Assembly (NCBI RefSeq): GCF_027887165.1
Contig: NC_077230.1
Location: 37,585,351 to 37,649,350, forward strand
Direction: 5' to 3'
DNA from: Monodelphis domestica
Taxonomy: Eukaryota > Chordata > Mammalia > Didelphimorphia > Didelphidae
DNA length: 64,000 bases
This document shows, piece after piece, positions 23,843-36,749 of the stretch; the first letter of the stretch is position 1, and each line of letters starts with the position of its first letter. The translations under genes were made by a program, and so were the position numbers. A model generated the notes under the pieces. The model did not search any database. It was given only the letters and a program-made list of their open reading frames with translations, and had not been told where the DNA came from.

Positions 23843-24830
23843 GTGAGGCATATTCAGTTTAACCCAGGGAAAGCTCATAGAACCGACAATCCACCCAGGA
23901 CTAAAGCCTCTGAACACCAGACAGAGATAAGAAAAGCTAATCCTCCACATTCAGAGACGGCAAACTCCACAGAAGCACAGAAGCCCCAAAATACCAAGAA
24001 AAATAAGAAGAAAGGGGCGACTTTGGACACATTCTATGGAGCCAAAATACAAAATACAGAGCAGATAGAAGAAGATATACAAGAAAATGCTCCAAAATCT
24101 TCCAAAAGAAATGGAAACTCTCCACAAACCCATGAAGAATTTGAATCAGAAATGACCAAAAAGATGGAAGCCTTCTGGGAGGAAAAGTGGGAAATAATGC
24201 AAAAGAAATTCACGCATCTACAAAACCAGTTTGACCAAACTGTAAAAGAAATTAGAAGAGAACATAAAATATCTCACCGACAAGGTGATAGATCTGGAAA
24301 ATAGAGGGAGAAGAGATAATTTAAGAATAATTGGACTCCCAGAAAAGCCAGAAATAAACACCAAACTGGACATGGTGATACAAGATATAATCAAAGAAAA
24401 TTGCCCAGAGATTCTAGAACAAGGGGGCAATACAGCCACTGACAGAGCTCACAGAACACCTTCTACACTAAACCCCCAAAAGACAACTCCCAGGAATGTA
24501 ATTGCCAAATTCCAAAGCTATCAAACAAAAGAAAAAATCCTACAGGAAGCTAGAAAAAGACAATTTAGATATAAAGGAATGCCAATCAGGGTCACACAAG
24601 ACCTTGCAAGTTCTACTCTGAATGATCGTAAGGCATGGAACATGATCTTCAGAAAGGCAAGAGAGCTGGGTCTCCAACCAAGAATCAGCTACCCAGCAAA
24701 ACTGACTATATACTTCCAAGGGAAAGTATGGGCATTCAACAAAATAGAAGATTTCCAACTTTTTGCAAAGAAAAGACCAGAGCTCTGTGGAAAGTTTGAT
24801 ACCGAAAATCAAAGAGCAAGGAATACCTGA
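23843..24830 (+). pseudogene. L1 ORF1 (RNA-binding protein), frameshifted
   Basis: ORF1p is the L1 RNA-binding chaperone. The first part (23843-24304, 153 codons) has a charged N-terminus and a coiled-coil-like stretch rich in Lys/Glu (MEAFWEEKWEIMQKKF region). The second part (24285-24830, 181 codons) carries the RRM-type and C-terminal region with RDNLRIIGLPE near its start and KILQEARKRQFRYKG further on, the usual L1 ORF1p landmarks. The two parts are in different frames and overlap near 24285-24304, so at least one frameshift separates them. Total size is about 330 residues, normal for the family. Confidence 0.92.
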
Positions 24831-25363
24831 AAAGGTAAATATTAAGGAAAGGGAAAAAATGTTATCTTCTTCTTTTACTCAAACTCTCTTCTATAAGGAC
24901 TACATCTCTATCAATCTATGTATACTAACATGTGGGGAAAATGTAATGTATAAATAGGGGGTAAAGAAAGACCAAATAGAATAATCTTTCTCACACAAAG
25001 ATTCACATGGGAAGGGGAGGGGAAGAAAACTCCTATACGAAGGAGAGGAAGAGAGGGTTTTTTTTTACTTAAACCTTAATCTCAGGGAAATCAACTCTGA
25101 GAGGGAAAAACATCCAGATCCATTGGGATCTTGAATTCTATCTTACCCAACAAGGGTAGGGAGAAGGGAAAACCAAGGGGGGAAGGAGGAGAGGGAGAAC
25201 AAAAAGGGAGGGAAAGAGAGGGGGGAGGGGGAGGGAACAAAAAGGGAGGGACTAAAAAGGGAAACATCAAGGGAGGGGACAAGGGGGACTGATTCAAAGT
25301 AAATCACTGGATTAAAAGGTAGAGCTGAAGAAGAAAAGGTTAGAATTAGGGAAGGATATCAAA
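24831..25363 (+). other. L1 inter-ORF spacer, purine-rich
   Basis: The stretch between ORF1 and ORF2 includes an A/G-rich tract (about 25010-25300) with repeated 'gggaggggaa' and 'aaaaagggagggaa' units. The minus-strand open frame at 25091-25297 is only its pyrimidine-rich shadow. Confidence 0.85.
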
Positions 25364-28300
25364 ATGCCAGGGAGTCCACAAATGACAATCATAACTTTGA
25401 ACGTGAATGGGATGAAGTCACCCATAAAACGTAGACGAATAGCAGAATGGATTAGAATCCAAAACCCTACCATATGTTGTCTTCAAGAAACACACATGAG
25501 GCGGGTTGACACCCCACAAGGTCAGAATTAAAGGATGGAGTAAGACCTTCTGGGCCTCAACTGATAGAAAGAAGGCAGGAGTGGTAATCATGATATCTGA
25601 TAAAGCCAATGCAAAAATGGACCTGATCAAAAGGGATAGGGAAGGTAATTATATTTTGTTAAAAGGGACTCTAGACAATGAGGAAATATCATTAATCAAC
25701 ATGTATGCACCAAATAATATAGCACCCAAATTTCTAATGGAGAAACTAGGAGAATTGAAGGAAGAAATAGACAATAAAACCATACTAGTGGGAGACTTAA
25801 ACCAACCATTATCAAATTTAGATAAATCAAATCAAAAAATAAATAAGAAAGAGGTAAAAGAAGTGAATGAAATCTTAGAAAAATTAGAATTAATAGACAT
25901 ATGGAGAAAAATAAATAGGGATAAAAAGGAATACACCTTCTTCTCAGCACCACATGGCACATTCACAAAAATTGACCATAACATAGCACACAAATGCAAA
26001 AAAGCAGAAATAATGAATGCAGCCTTCTCAGACCACAAGGCAATAAAAATAATGATTAGTAATGGTACATGGAAAACCAAATCTAAAACCAATTGGAAAT
26101 TAAACAATATGATACTCCAAAACCGTTTAGTTAAAGAAGAAATCATAGAAACAATAATTTCATCGAGGAAAATGACAATGGTGAAACATCCTTTCAAACC
26201 TTTTGGGATGCAGCCAAAGCAGTAATCAGAGGTAAATTCATATCCCTGAATGCTTATATTAACAAACAAGGGAGAGCAGAGATCAATCAATTGGAAATGC
26301 AAATGAAAAAACTCGAAAGCCATCAAATTAAAACCTCGCAACAGAAAACCAAATTAGAAATCCTAAAAATTAAGGGAGAAATTAATAAAATCGAAAGTGA
26401 AAGAACTATTGATTTAATAAATAAGACAAGAAGCTGGTACTTTGAAAAAACAAACAAAATAGACAAAGTACTGGTCAATCTAATTAAAAAAAGGAAGGAA
26501 GAAAAGCAAATTCACAGCATTAAAGATGAAAAGGGGGACAGCACCTCCGATGAAGATGAAATTAAGGCAATCATTAGAAATTACTTTGCCCAATTATATG
26601 GCAATAAATACACCAATTTAGGAGAAATGGATGAATATATACAAAAATACAAACTGCCTAGACTAACAGAAGAGGAAATAGAATTCTTAAATAATCCCAT
26701 ATCAGAAATTGAAATCCAACAAGCCATCAAAGAACTTCCTAAGAAAAAATCCCCAGGGCCTGATGGATTCACCTGTGAATTCTATCAAACATTCAGAGAA
26801 CAGTTAATCCCAATACTATACAAACTATTTGACATAATAAGCAAAGAGGGAGTTCTACCAAACTCCTTTTAAGACACAAACATGGTACTGATTCCAAAAC
26901 CAGGCAGGTCAAAAACAGAGAAAGAAAACTATAGGCCAACCTCCCTAATGAATATAGATGCAAAAATCTTAAATAGGATACTAGCAAAAAGACTCCAGCA
27001 AGTGATCAGAAGGATCATTCACCATGATCAAGTAGGATTCATACCAGGGATGCAGGGCTGGTTCAACATTAGGAAAACCATCCACATAATTGACCACATC
27101 AACAAGCAAACTAGCAAGAACCACATGATTATCTCAATAGATGCAGAAAAAGCCTTTGATAAAATACAACACCCATTCCTATTAAAAACACTAGAAAGCA
27201 TAGGAATAGAAGGGTCATTCCTAAAAATAATAAACAGTATATATCTAAAACCAACAGCTAATATCATCTGCAATGGGGATAAACTAGATGCATTCCCAAT
27301 AAGATCAGGAGTGAAACAAGGATGCCCATTATCACCTCTACTATTTGACATTGTACTAGAAACACTAGCAGTAGCAATTAGAGAAGATAAAGGAATTGAA
27401 GGCATCAAAATAGGCAAGGAGGAGACCAAGTTATCACTCTTTGCGGATGACATGGTGGTCTACTTAAAGAATCCTAGAGATTCAACCAAAAAACTAATTG
27501 AAATAATCATCAACTTTAGCAAAGTTGCAGGATACAAAATAAACCCACATAAATCATCAGCTTTTCTATATATCTCCAACACAGCTCAGCAGCAAGAACT
27601 AGAAAGAGAAATCCCATTCAAAATCACCTTAGACAAAATAAAATACCTAGGAATCTACCTCCCAAGACAAACACAGGAACTATATGAACACAACTACAAA
27701 ACACTCACCACACAACTAAAACTAGACTTGAGCAAATGGAAAAAACATTAACTGCTCATGGATAGGACGAGCCAATATAATAAAAATGACCATCCTACCC
27801 AAACTTATTTATCTATTTAGTGACATACCCATTGAACTACCAAAATACTTCTTCACTGATTTAGAAAAAACCATAACAAAGTTCATTTGGTATAACAAAA
27901 GATCAAGGATATCCAGGGAAATAATGAAAAAAAAAACAAAATATGATGGGGGCCTTGCAGTCCCTGACCTAAAACTATATTACAAAGCAGCAGTCATCAA
28001 AACAATTTGGTACTGGCTAAGAAACAGAAAGGAAGATCAGTGGAATAGACTGGGGGAAAGCGACCTCAGTAAGACAGTATACGATAAACCCAAAGATCCC
28101 AGCTTTTGGGAAAAAAATCCACTATTTGATAAAAACTGCTGGGAAAATTGGAAGACAGTGTGGGAGAGACTAGGAATAGATCAACACCTCACACCCTATA
28201 CCAAGATAAATTCAAAATGGGTGAGTGACTTAAACATAAAGAAGGAAACCATAAGTAAATTGGGTAAACACAGAATAGTATAGATGTCAGACCTTTGGGA

Positions 28301-29157
28301 GGGGAAAGGCTTTAAAACCAAGCAAGATATAGAAAGAATCACAAAATGTAAAATAAATAATTTTGACTACATCAAACTATAAAGCTTTTGTACAAACAAA
28401 ACCAATATAACTAAAATCAGAAGGGAAACAACAAATTGGGAAAAAATCTTCATAGAAACCTCTGACAAAGGTTTAATTACTCATATTTATAATGAGCTAA
28501 ATCAATTGTACAAAAAAATCAAGCCATTCTCCAATTGATAAATGGGCAAGGGACATGGATAGGCAGTTCTCAGATAAAGAAATCAAAACTATTAACAAGC
28601 ACATGAAGAAGCGTTCTAAATCTCTTATAATCAGAGAGATGCAAATCAAAACAACTCTGAGGTATCACCTCACACCTAGCAGATTGGCTAACATAACAGC
28701 AAAGGAAAGTAATGAATGCTGGAGTGGATGTGGCAAAGTAGAGACATTAATTCATTGCTGGTGGAGCTGTGAACTGATCCAACCATTCTGGAGGGCAATT
28801 TGGAACTATGCCCAAAGGGTGACAAAAGAATATCTACCCTTTGACCCAGCCATAGCACTGCTGGGTCTGTACCCCAAAGAGATAATGGACACAAAGACTT
28901 GTACAAAAATATTCATAGCTGCGCTCTTTGTGGTGGCCCCAAACTGGAAAACGAGGGGATGCCCATCAATTGGGGAATGGCTGAACAAACTGTGGTATAT
29001 GTTGGTGATGGAATACTATTGTGCTAAAAGGAATAATAAAGTGGAGGAGTTCCATGGAGACTGGAACAACCTCCAGGAAGTGATGCAGAGCGAGAGGAGC
29101 AGAACCAGGAGAACATTGTACACAGAGAGTAATACACTGTGGTATAATCGAATGTAA
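25364..29157 (+). pseudogene. L1 ORF2 (endonuclease and reverse transcriptase), broken
   Basis: The start MPGSPQMTIITLNVNGM opens the APE-type endonuclease; CLQETH, GDLN and a later SDH mark its active-site regions. The frame changes near 25510, then 25506-26225 is open. Reverse transcriptase follows in 26291-27751, with [27 protein letters not shown] and the catalytic FADD at about 27440. A single TAA at 26870-26872 interrupts it in frame. A frame change occurs near 27750 at an A run, then 27786-28283 continues, with further breaks before the Cys-containing C-terminal part (28555-29157), which ends normally. At least five breaks are present, so it is non-functional. Confidence 0.94.
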
Positions 29158-29509
29158 TGGACTTCTCCATTAATGGCGGTGTAATGTCCCTGAACAATCT
29201 GCAGGGATCTAGGAGAAAAAACACTATTCATAAGCAAAGGATAAACTATGGGAGTGGAAACACTGAGAAAAAGCAACTGCCTGAATACAGAGGTTGAGGG
29301 GACATGACAGAGGATAGACTCTAAATGAACACTCTAATGCAAATACTATCAACAAAGCAATGGGTTCAAATCAAGAAAACATCTAATGCCCAGTGGACTT
29401 ACGCGTCGGCTATGGGGAGTGGGGGGGAGGAAAAGAAAATGATCTATGTCTTTAACGAATAATGCTTGGAAATGATCAAATAAAATATATTAAAAAAATA
29501 AAAAACAAA

Positions 29510-29800
29510 ACATTTCTCAGCCCTTTTATTAATCTGCTTTTAAAAAGAATGAATCAGGAAAGCATTACAGAAGCATACTTTCAAGCTATTGATGTCTTCT
29601 GCCTACTGATATTTTTGTTTCAAATTTCTTAACACATTATAGAGACTTGTCCACCCATTTCTTCCCTTCTGATATTAATTGTCTTAATATTCCAAATAAT
29701 GATGAATCATTTAGCAACTGCTAAGTTAAGAAAGATAGACTATACTTATTTTACATTTCTGTACCTCAAATAATTTAGGATACAAACAAGAGCCTTTCTG
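29510..29800. other. No gene recognised
   Basis: Short AT-rich stretch between the L1 tail and the L2 fragment. Nothing recognisable. Confidence 0.5.
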
Positions 29801-29804
29801 TTTT

Positions 29805-30170
29805 TTATGCACTATGCTCCACCTGCCATATTTAGGCTATTTCATTTGATGTCCCCATGCCTGGAATGCCTTTCCTCTGCATCTCCACATCATAGGCTTT
29901 TGTTCTTCATTCCAGATGTAGTTCAAGAACTGCCTGTATGTAAAGCTTTTCTTGAGCTTCTCGAAAACTAGTGTCACTCCTTTCAAACTACCTTGAATTC
30001 AAATACCTTTGTACTTCTCTGTTTATTTTGTATGTGCATGTATATTCTTGTTTGTTGACTCCATGGGAATGTCCACTGTAAGTACGGTTTGCTCTTTTTA
30101 ATGTATTTTAATCCCCATTGCCTAGCAAAGCAAATAGCAATCTTTAATAAATATTTATTGATCTGGCAAC
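29805..30170 (+). mobile_element. L2 LINE 3' end
   Basis: The segments 'ccatgcctggaatgccttt', 'cttcattccagatgtagttc' and the terminal 'ctttaataaatatttattga' are the usual 3'-end landmarks of L2 (CR1 clade). It is old and 5'-truncated. Confidence 0.75.
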
Positions 30171-30364
30171 TGATAGTATCCAATGTTCAGTAGGAGCAGC
30201 CCTAAGGTTTGCTGAATGAAGCCAAGCCTTGGGGGCCAATGATGAAACATAGATTGTGAGCCTGGGTTCTCTTTTAATGAAAAAGGAAGATGATGATAGC
30301 CTGGAAATTAGTAACTAATGAGATCACTACCACTAGCCTGAATTTAACAGTTACTTCCATTATT

Positions 30365-30605
30365 TGTATATTGTGAATTGCACCGTGGTTAAAGCAGTTG
30401 ACCTGGAGTCAGGAGAACTTGAGTTCAAATGTGGTCTTAAATACTTAGTAGCTGTGTGACCTTTGGGAAGTCACTTAACCCTCCATTTCCACATCTCTAA
30501 AATGAGTGCAAGAAGGAAATGGAAAACTACTCTAGTATTTTTGACAAGAAAACTCCTGATGTGGTCACCAAGAGTCAGACACATCTAAATGACTAAACAA
30601 GAAGA
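30365..30605 (+). mobile_element. CORE-SINE (Mar1/MIR-like)
   Basis: The tRNA-like head ('cgtggttaaagcagttgacc', 'tggagtcaggagaacttgag') is followed by the core ('tagctgtgtgacctttggga') and tail ('gtcaccaagagtcagacaca'). It is a complete but diverged copy in the plus orientation. Confidence 0.88.
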
Positions 30606-31430
30606 ACATGAAATACAAAGTTGATTTGAAGACACCTTCACATTGTTTCTCCCTTCTGCCCTTTTCCCTAGTCTACAGTTTTCCTGGCCACTACAAATTT
30701 CGAGTTCCCACAGTGAAGTTCAGACAGTGCAAAAATTGTCATTTTCAAGTCATGGGGGTGGGAGGGAAAGTAGGGCATGTAGAAGGTGAAGAATAAAATT
30801 TTAGGGTAAAAGACACAGAGTAATGATTGAAATGGAGGATAGGGGAGGAACTCTTACATGGACTGGTCCATATTATACCATATTTTATACTCAAGTTATA
30901 AAGATATGCAAAGATATGCTTTTAATGGCCTACCTAGAAGAGAAACCATATACCCATTCTTGTATTGGTTTTCTCTTTTTTATTTAATAGTGATCCCAAA
31001 TCTCCTAGGAATAGTCTATATAATTCCTTGCATTTTTGTGCCCAGGGTTTAGGTAGAAATGTTCCCTTAAATTATAAAAGTGACTAGACTTTACATTCTC
31101 CACTCAAAAGTCTTGGCACTTTTTATATCAGTTGCATTCTTAGGTAAATAGTTGATGAGGATATGGTAGAAAGTGGGGGGGGGGGTAGAAGAGGAGGATT
31201 TAGAGAATAACTAACAGGAAATAGTACTGGATAGACCTTCAAGGAAGGGCTGCTTATGTTGTGTTAGCAGCACTGCCCATTGGATACCATTTCTTTTCTT
31301 CCCCTCCTATCTACCTAAGGTAAGATGGAAGAACTTTTTTGTAAAAGAAATATTTTATAACTATTTTAATCATGGTAATTTCCTAAAGAATACAAATTAT
31401 TATATTAATTTAAAATAATTTTATTTTAAT
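30606..31430. other. No gene recognised
   Basis: No supported exon. Includes a short poly-G run (about 31168-31177). Open frames at 30608-30796 and 30858-31052 (+) are unremarkable. Confidence 0.45.
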
Positions 31431-31439
31431 AATAAATTC

Positions 31440-33900
31440 CCAAATGGGTTTTTAGAAGTTATATGATCCATATTGTCTCCCTCCCTTCTTTCATTGAAAT
31501 TCCAAGGATTCCAATTCATTGACTATACTAGATATCCTTTTTAATTAGATCTTTTTTTGGTTTTAGCTTTGTCTGAGGTCATGATTGCTACTCCCACTTT
31601 TCTTGTCTCAGTTGAAGCCTAACAGATTCTACTCCAGCCTCTTACCTTTACTCTGTGTATGTCTACTTGACTCAAATATGATTCTTATAAACAACACATA
31701 GTAGGAGTCTGGTTTTAATCCACTGTGCTATCTGCTTCCATTTTTTTGAGGGAGTTTATTCCATTTACATTCAGAGTTATGATTACTATCTGTGTATTCC
31801 TTTCCATCTTGGTTTCCTCTTTTAATCCTGTTCTTTCTCCTTTCACTTTTTCCCTCCACACGAGTGTTTTGCTTTTAATCACTCTCCCTATTCCCCCTCC
31901 CATATATTATTCCTCTTCTCATCTTTACCTTTCTTATTCTCCTCCATCTCTATAGGATTTTTTTAATCACCCCCCCATTTCTCCTTCCCTTATATTACTT
32001 CTCTTCTCAAAACTCCCTTTCTTATTCCCCTTCTACTTCTCTGTAGGATGAGATAGGATTTGAAACACCAATGTATCTGGCTGCTCTTCCCTCTCTGAGA
32101 CAAATCCAATGAGAGTAAAATTTAAGTACTACTCATCACCATCCTCATCCTCTCCTCCAATGTAATAGTTCCTCCCCACAACTCTTTATGTTATATAATT
32201 TATCCCATTTTACTTCTCTGAATGAAATCCTCTTTTTTGTTTTTTTGCATATCATCCTAAACCCCTTACTACCACACCCTCTTTTTATGTATACTTCTTC
32301 TAACTACTATGATAATGACAAATTTTGAAAGTTTTAAATAGTTTCTTTCCATCTAAGAATATAAATAATTTGAACTTATTGAAACTCTTTTTTTCCCTCT
32401 TATTTACTTTTGTATGCTTCTCTTGAATTTTGTATTTTGACATCACGTTTTCTGTTTATGTCTGATCTTTTCTTTAGTATTGCTTGGAAATCTATTTTAT
32501 TAAATAACCATACTTTCCCCTTAAACTATAATGATTTTTTTTATGGGTAGGTGATTATTGGTTGTAAACCCAGTTCCCTTATCTTTAGGAATATTATATT
32601 CCAAGATTTCCAGTCCTTCAATGTGGAAGCAGCTATATCCTGTATAATCCCGAATGTGGCTCTATGGTGTTTGAATTATTTATTTCTGACTGCTTTTAGT
32701 ATTTGATTCTTGGACTGGGAGCTCTTGAACTTGGTTAAAATGTTCCTGAGAATTGTCATTTGGGGATTTATTACAGGAGGTGATCTGTGTTTTTTTTTTC
32801 CATTTCTAATTTACCCTCATGTTCAAGAATATTAGGGCAGTTTTCTTTGATAATTTCTTTTAATATGATGTCTTGGCTTTTTTTTTCTTTCATGATTTCC
32901 AGGTAGTCAAATAATTCTTATATTGTCTCTCCTCTATCTATTGTCTAGGCCACTTGATTTTTCAATGAGATATTACATATTTTCTTCTATTTCTTAATTC
33001 TTTTGATCTTATTTTGTTTCTTGATGTCTCATCAAGTCATTAGCTTCTGTTTGCCCAATTCTAATTTTTAAAGAATTAATTTCTCCCATGACATTTTAAT
33101 CCTCCTTTTCAATTTGGTGAATTATATGTTCATGGAACTCTTTTCTTCACTGATTTTTTTGCCTCTTTTTCCAGTTGACCAATTTTACTTTTCCAATTGT
33201 TATTTTCTTTTTGCATTACTTTCTTTTCTTTTTCCCATTTTCTTTCCATTTTTCTTCAACCAATCTTATTTTATTTTTGAATTTCTTTTATAATTTTTCT
33301 AGTGCTTCAGACTAATTTCCATTTTTCTTTGAAGTTTTGCATTGTAGTTGCTTGGCTTTGACTCCATTGAAATTTCCTGTGGTTAGGCGTTTCTTTTGCT
33401 TTTTGCTTATTTTCATAGACTTTCCCCCCCGGTGGACTGGGAGTTCTGAAAGCTGTTGATTCTTTCTTTTCTACTGATAACTTGCAGTATTCAGTCCTGT
33501 GTGTTATTTTGCCCTGGGTCTAGGGCTTCTTCACTTCAGTGCAGAAAGGAGGCTTGAAAGAGCCAAGTGCTACTGACTTTTGTTCCTTTCTGCTGGGTTG
33601 TGCCAGGGCTTAGGATTTCAAGGGTTGGGTTTGGGGCATGGGGTGCTCTGTTGTTGGTTTAGCCAGGGTCCTGGGATCCCAAAGTTGGCCTTTGCACAGC
33701 ATCAGAATCTGTTGCAGTAAGTTGAAAGGTGGTTGGCCAGCAGTCCTCTGTGTGCAGTTTTACTTCCAATTCCCTCTTATCTCACGGTAATTGAGTATCT
33801 CTGGCTATCTTTCAAGTGGTATTCAGTAGGACGACTGACTTCATCTCACTGTTGGTTTTTGACTCCTGTCATTTTGAAGTGCTTTTAAAAGATTGGCTTA
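31440..33900 (-). mobile_element. Old L1, 5' part only
   Basis: On the minus strand the order from 33900 down is a GC-richer 5' UTR-like part, an ORF1-like region (about 33400-32700), then the ORF2 start (the frame ending at 31715 reads IVIITLNVNG, as in other L1 ORF2 starts) and part of the endonuclease. The element stops near 31440, so the rest of ORF2 and the 3' end are missing. That is unusual, since L1 copies normally lose the 5' end; a later deletion or rearrangement is likely. Many stops interrupt it. Confidence 0.75.
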
Positions 33901-34234
33901 CATTACAGAATATATTCTATATACAAATGTTAGACTTATGATAAATATTAAGTAGAATTAGATGTCTCTTATAGATAAGAGAAGATAAAGCACTCTTTTC
34001 TAAGATAAGTAATTGCACAAAAATTCTTTTGACATTGTGTGAAGTAAATATTTAGGAGATCTTGATCCTATGAATCTCAGTGGCAGGATATAGGAATCAG
34101 AGTCACATGTCTAATGTTGCATGATGTTTGAAAGCCATTGGCCTATGGAAAGATCCTGATCTGGGAGAAGCATAGGTTTGAAAAGCCAGTGAGGAAAGCT
34201 AGGAAGTCTCTTTTATCCAGACTGGACTTGAACT

Positions 34235-34292
34235 AACTCTCTCTCTGGACTGTCTCTGTCTCTGTCTGTCTGTCTCTCTCTCAGTTCTCTTA
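34235..34292. repeat. (CTGTCT)n / CT-rich simple repeat
   Basis: The run of CTCTCT, CTGTCTCTGT and CTGTCTGTCT units is seen directly. Confidence 0.9.
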
Positions 34293-34529
34293 TCTGAGCT
34301 CATGATCTTTGATAAGTCAAGGTTCTGAGCACCAGGTGCAGTGAGGAATCGGATTTTTACATATATGTGTATATACATACATAGCAATTAAACAGTTAAA
34401 AAGAAGTGAAATTTCCCCTATCTTCCTATCTCTCATCATGATAGGAAGCAAGGGAGTATGGATATAGTTTCATTCTTTTGGTGAATAATGATAATTTATT
34501 TGGGAGTAAACTAGTGAAAAAGGATCTTC

Positions 34530-34870
34530 TGTGTGGAACTTTCCTTCAAATGTTAAGGTGTATCTACCTACAACCATCAGTAGAAATCATTTGTAATGGG
34601 AACAAGCTGGAGGACTTTTCAGTAATATTAGGAGTGAAGCAAGGATGCCTATTATCACCACTATTCAGTATTACACTAGAAATGCTAATTATAGCAATAA
34701 GAAAAGGAAATTGAAGGAATTAGAATAGGCAGTGAAAAAAAAAAACTATTGTTTCACAGGTGATATGATGGTATGTATATTCGACTCCTAGAAAATAAAC
34801 TTAAAAATAATTGAAAAAATTCACAACCTTAGCAAAGTTCAGTTTATAAAATAAGCCCACATAAATATGA
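34530..34870 (+). mobile_element. L1 ORF2 fragment (reverse transcriptase)
   Basis: The open frame carries EIICNGNKLEDFSVILGVKQ then GCLLSPLF, which aligns with 27250-27340 of the near full-length L1. It is a short, old fragment ending near 34870. Confidence 0.85.
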
Positions 34871-34949
34871 GGGAGAGCCCTTGTTTCTTGATTTGCTGAG
34901 AGTTTCCTCTTTACTCCGATACTTTCTGCCACTCTGTCTCCTCTTTGTG

Positions 34950-36355
34950 CTTCACATCTCCCATAAAAAGATGAACAAGGATTGCCAAGGCAGACCTCTC
35001 TACATGCATAAGTCCTCTCCAATCCACCAGGTACTCTAGTATCTCTTCTCTCCTTACTTTTAATATCTGCTGATCTAGTGGTTGCTTTCTTGCTGACTAC
35101 AACCATGCCTCATCCTCAAAAAAACTCAAACCATTCATCTTTGCTAACTTTGGTCACATATCTAGTGTGTTTTTTAGTCTAAACTCCTTGAACAAGCTAT
35201 AACTCCTTCTGTCCCCTCTCTTTTCACTATTTTTTTCTTATTTCTCTATAGTCTGGTTTCTGATTTCATCATTTAAACCAACCTACTTTCTTTAAACTCC
35301 TCAGGCATATCTTCTTGACCAAATCCATTGGCTTTTTCTCAGTCTTCATCATTCTTGACCTCTCTGCAACCTTTGACAACCTTTTCTGTACTCTGTTCTA
35401 GGTTTACTGAGGGCTCTTGATTCCTTCCTGGTTCTGTTTCCTTCTGACCACTCTTTCTGCTGCACCATCAGTCATATCTAGGTCATACTTAATAATTTTT
35501 CATGTCCCTCAGGGCACTGTTCTGGGCCCTCTTCTATTTTAAGTTTAGTAATCTAATCAGTTTCCTTGGATTCAATTCAATAATGCTTATATGTCTATAA
35601 ATCTAGTTCTATTTTTTTTAACTATATCTAGTTCTAACTCTTTCCTGACCTCTACTCTCACATCTGATGTCCTGTAAACACCTACAACTCAATATGTATA
35701 AAAATGAACTCATTATCTTTAAGCACTTCCACTTTCTAAATTTCTCGATCATTGTCCTGGATTCCACCATCTTTCTAGTTTCCCCTGCTCATAACAATGT
35801 CATCCTCAAAATCTCACTACTACAACCCAAAATCTAGTCTTTTGCCAAGTCAACTTGATCTTTGCCACATCTCTTAAATATGGCCTCTTCTTCTTTTCTG
35901 CTATATTGCCCAACCCACCATGGTGAAGGCCTTAATTTCCTTTTGCCTCAACAACTGCAAACAACTGCAATATCTTTAAACAAGACAATCCATCTCTCTG
36001 GCTGACGCATTCTTGATTGGCTGTACCCATTTTTGCAATGCTTGCTCTCCTCACCTTATCTTCCTACCAGACACTTCCCTAGCTTCCTTCAAGCCCTACT
36101 TAAAAGCACACCTTCTGCAGGAAACCTGTTCCCCAATGACTCTTAATTCTAGTGCCTCCCCTCAGTGGACTAGTTCGCATTTTTCCTGTATAAAGCCTAC
36201 TCATTGATCATTGTCTGTGTGTTGTGTTCAGATTAATATTGTGAGCTTCCTTAGGTAGGGGGCTATCTTTTCTCTTGCTTTACATGACCAGCACTTAGCA
36301 TAGTGCATGGCACATAGTTGGTCTTTAATAAATGTGAATTGACTGACTGATTGGA
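34950..36355 (+). mobile_element. CR1-clade LINE (L2/L3-like) fragment
   Basis: Reverse-transcriptase motifs can be read with interruptions: a LDLSATFD-like segment ('cttgacctctctgcaacctt', near 35356) and VPQGTVLGPLLF ('gtccctcagggcactgttct', near 35505). The 3' end includes 'ccctacttaaaagcacacct' and a terminal 'ctttaataaatgtgaattga' followed by short tgac repeats. It is old, with many breaks, and lies just downstream of the gene's terminal exon. Confidence 0.78.
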
Positions 36356-36417
36356 GTATGAAATACACTCAAGATAAACTTTTTATCTTAAATTCATGAT
36401 GACATTTTTTTTACTTT

Positions 36418-36490
36418 TTAGATTTTTAAAACGCATACAAAAAATCCTCTTGCTGATGTAACTTCTGCAACATTTTCTCTTGATTCATTC
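36418..36490 (-). CDS. Exon 16, terminal coding exon with stop
   Basis: The acceptor is 'tttttcctctgaaccag'. In the phase left by exon 15 it encodes NESRENVAEVTSARG then FFVCVLKI and stops at TAA (36418-36420). No AATAAA is visible within about 80 bp downstream on the minus strand; a weaker AGATAAA-like hexamer occurs near 36385. The 3' UTR would run into a CR1-clade LINE remnant. A further, alternative last exon cannot be ruled out. Confidence 0.6.
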
Positions 36491-36749
36491 CTGGTTCAGA
36501 GGAAAAATAAGAAAAAAATAAAGTACCTTCCATTCTGATGCAGAATGATACTGAATAATAAACATACAAAAAATTCAAAACTTTAAGATTTTTAATGAAG
36601 ATAAAGAACATGTCATAGGATGAAGCTAAAGGGAGAATACAACATGCTTCTCTGAAATTTGGGGAAGGGTGTGTGTATACGTATCTGGGTGTATCTTTAT
36701 TTGAATTTGTGTTGTAGTCTTTTGATATTTGGAACTTGAACTGTAATTG

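Larger units (their letters stand above)
23244..29494 (+). mobile_element. Near full-length marsupial L1
   Basis: It starts with 'gaagtcttccggttaagatg' and the GC-rich, CpG-containing 5' UTR typical of L1. ORF1, a purine-rich spacer, ORF2, a 3' UTR and an A-rich tail follow, in about 6.25 kb. Flanks AAAATAAAAAACA at 23231-23243 and 29495-29507 form a 13-bp target duplication. The 5' UTR (23244-23842) holds an imperfect internal repeat ('caaccctcaggg' and 'gtctcagtgaaagtc' type segments recur). Both ORFs are interrupted, so this copy could not mobilise itself. Low divergence from the copies at 40.6 and 19.1 kb suggests a fairly recent family. Confidence 0.96.
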
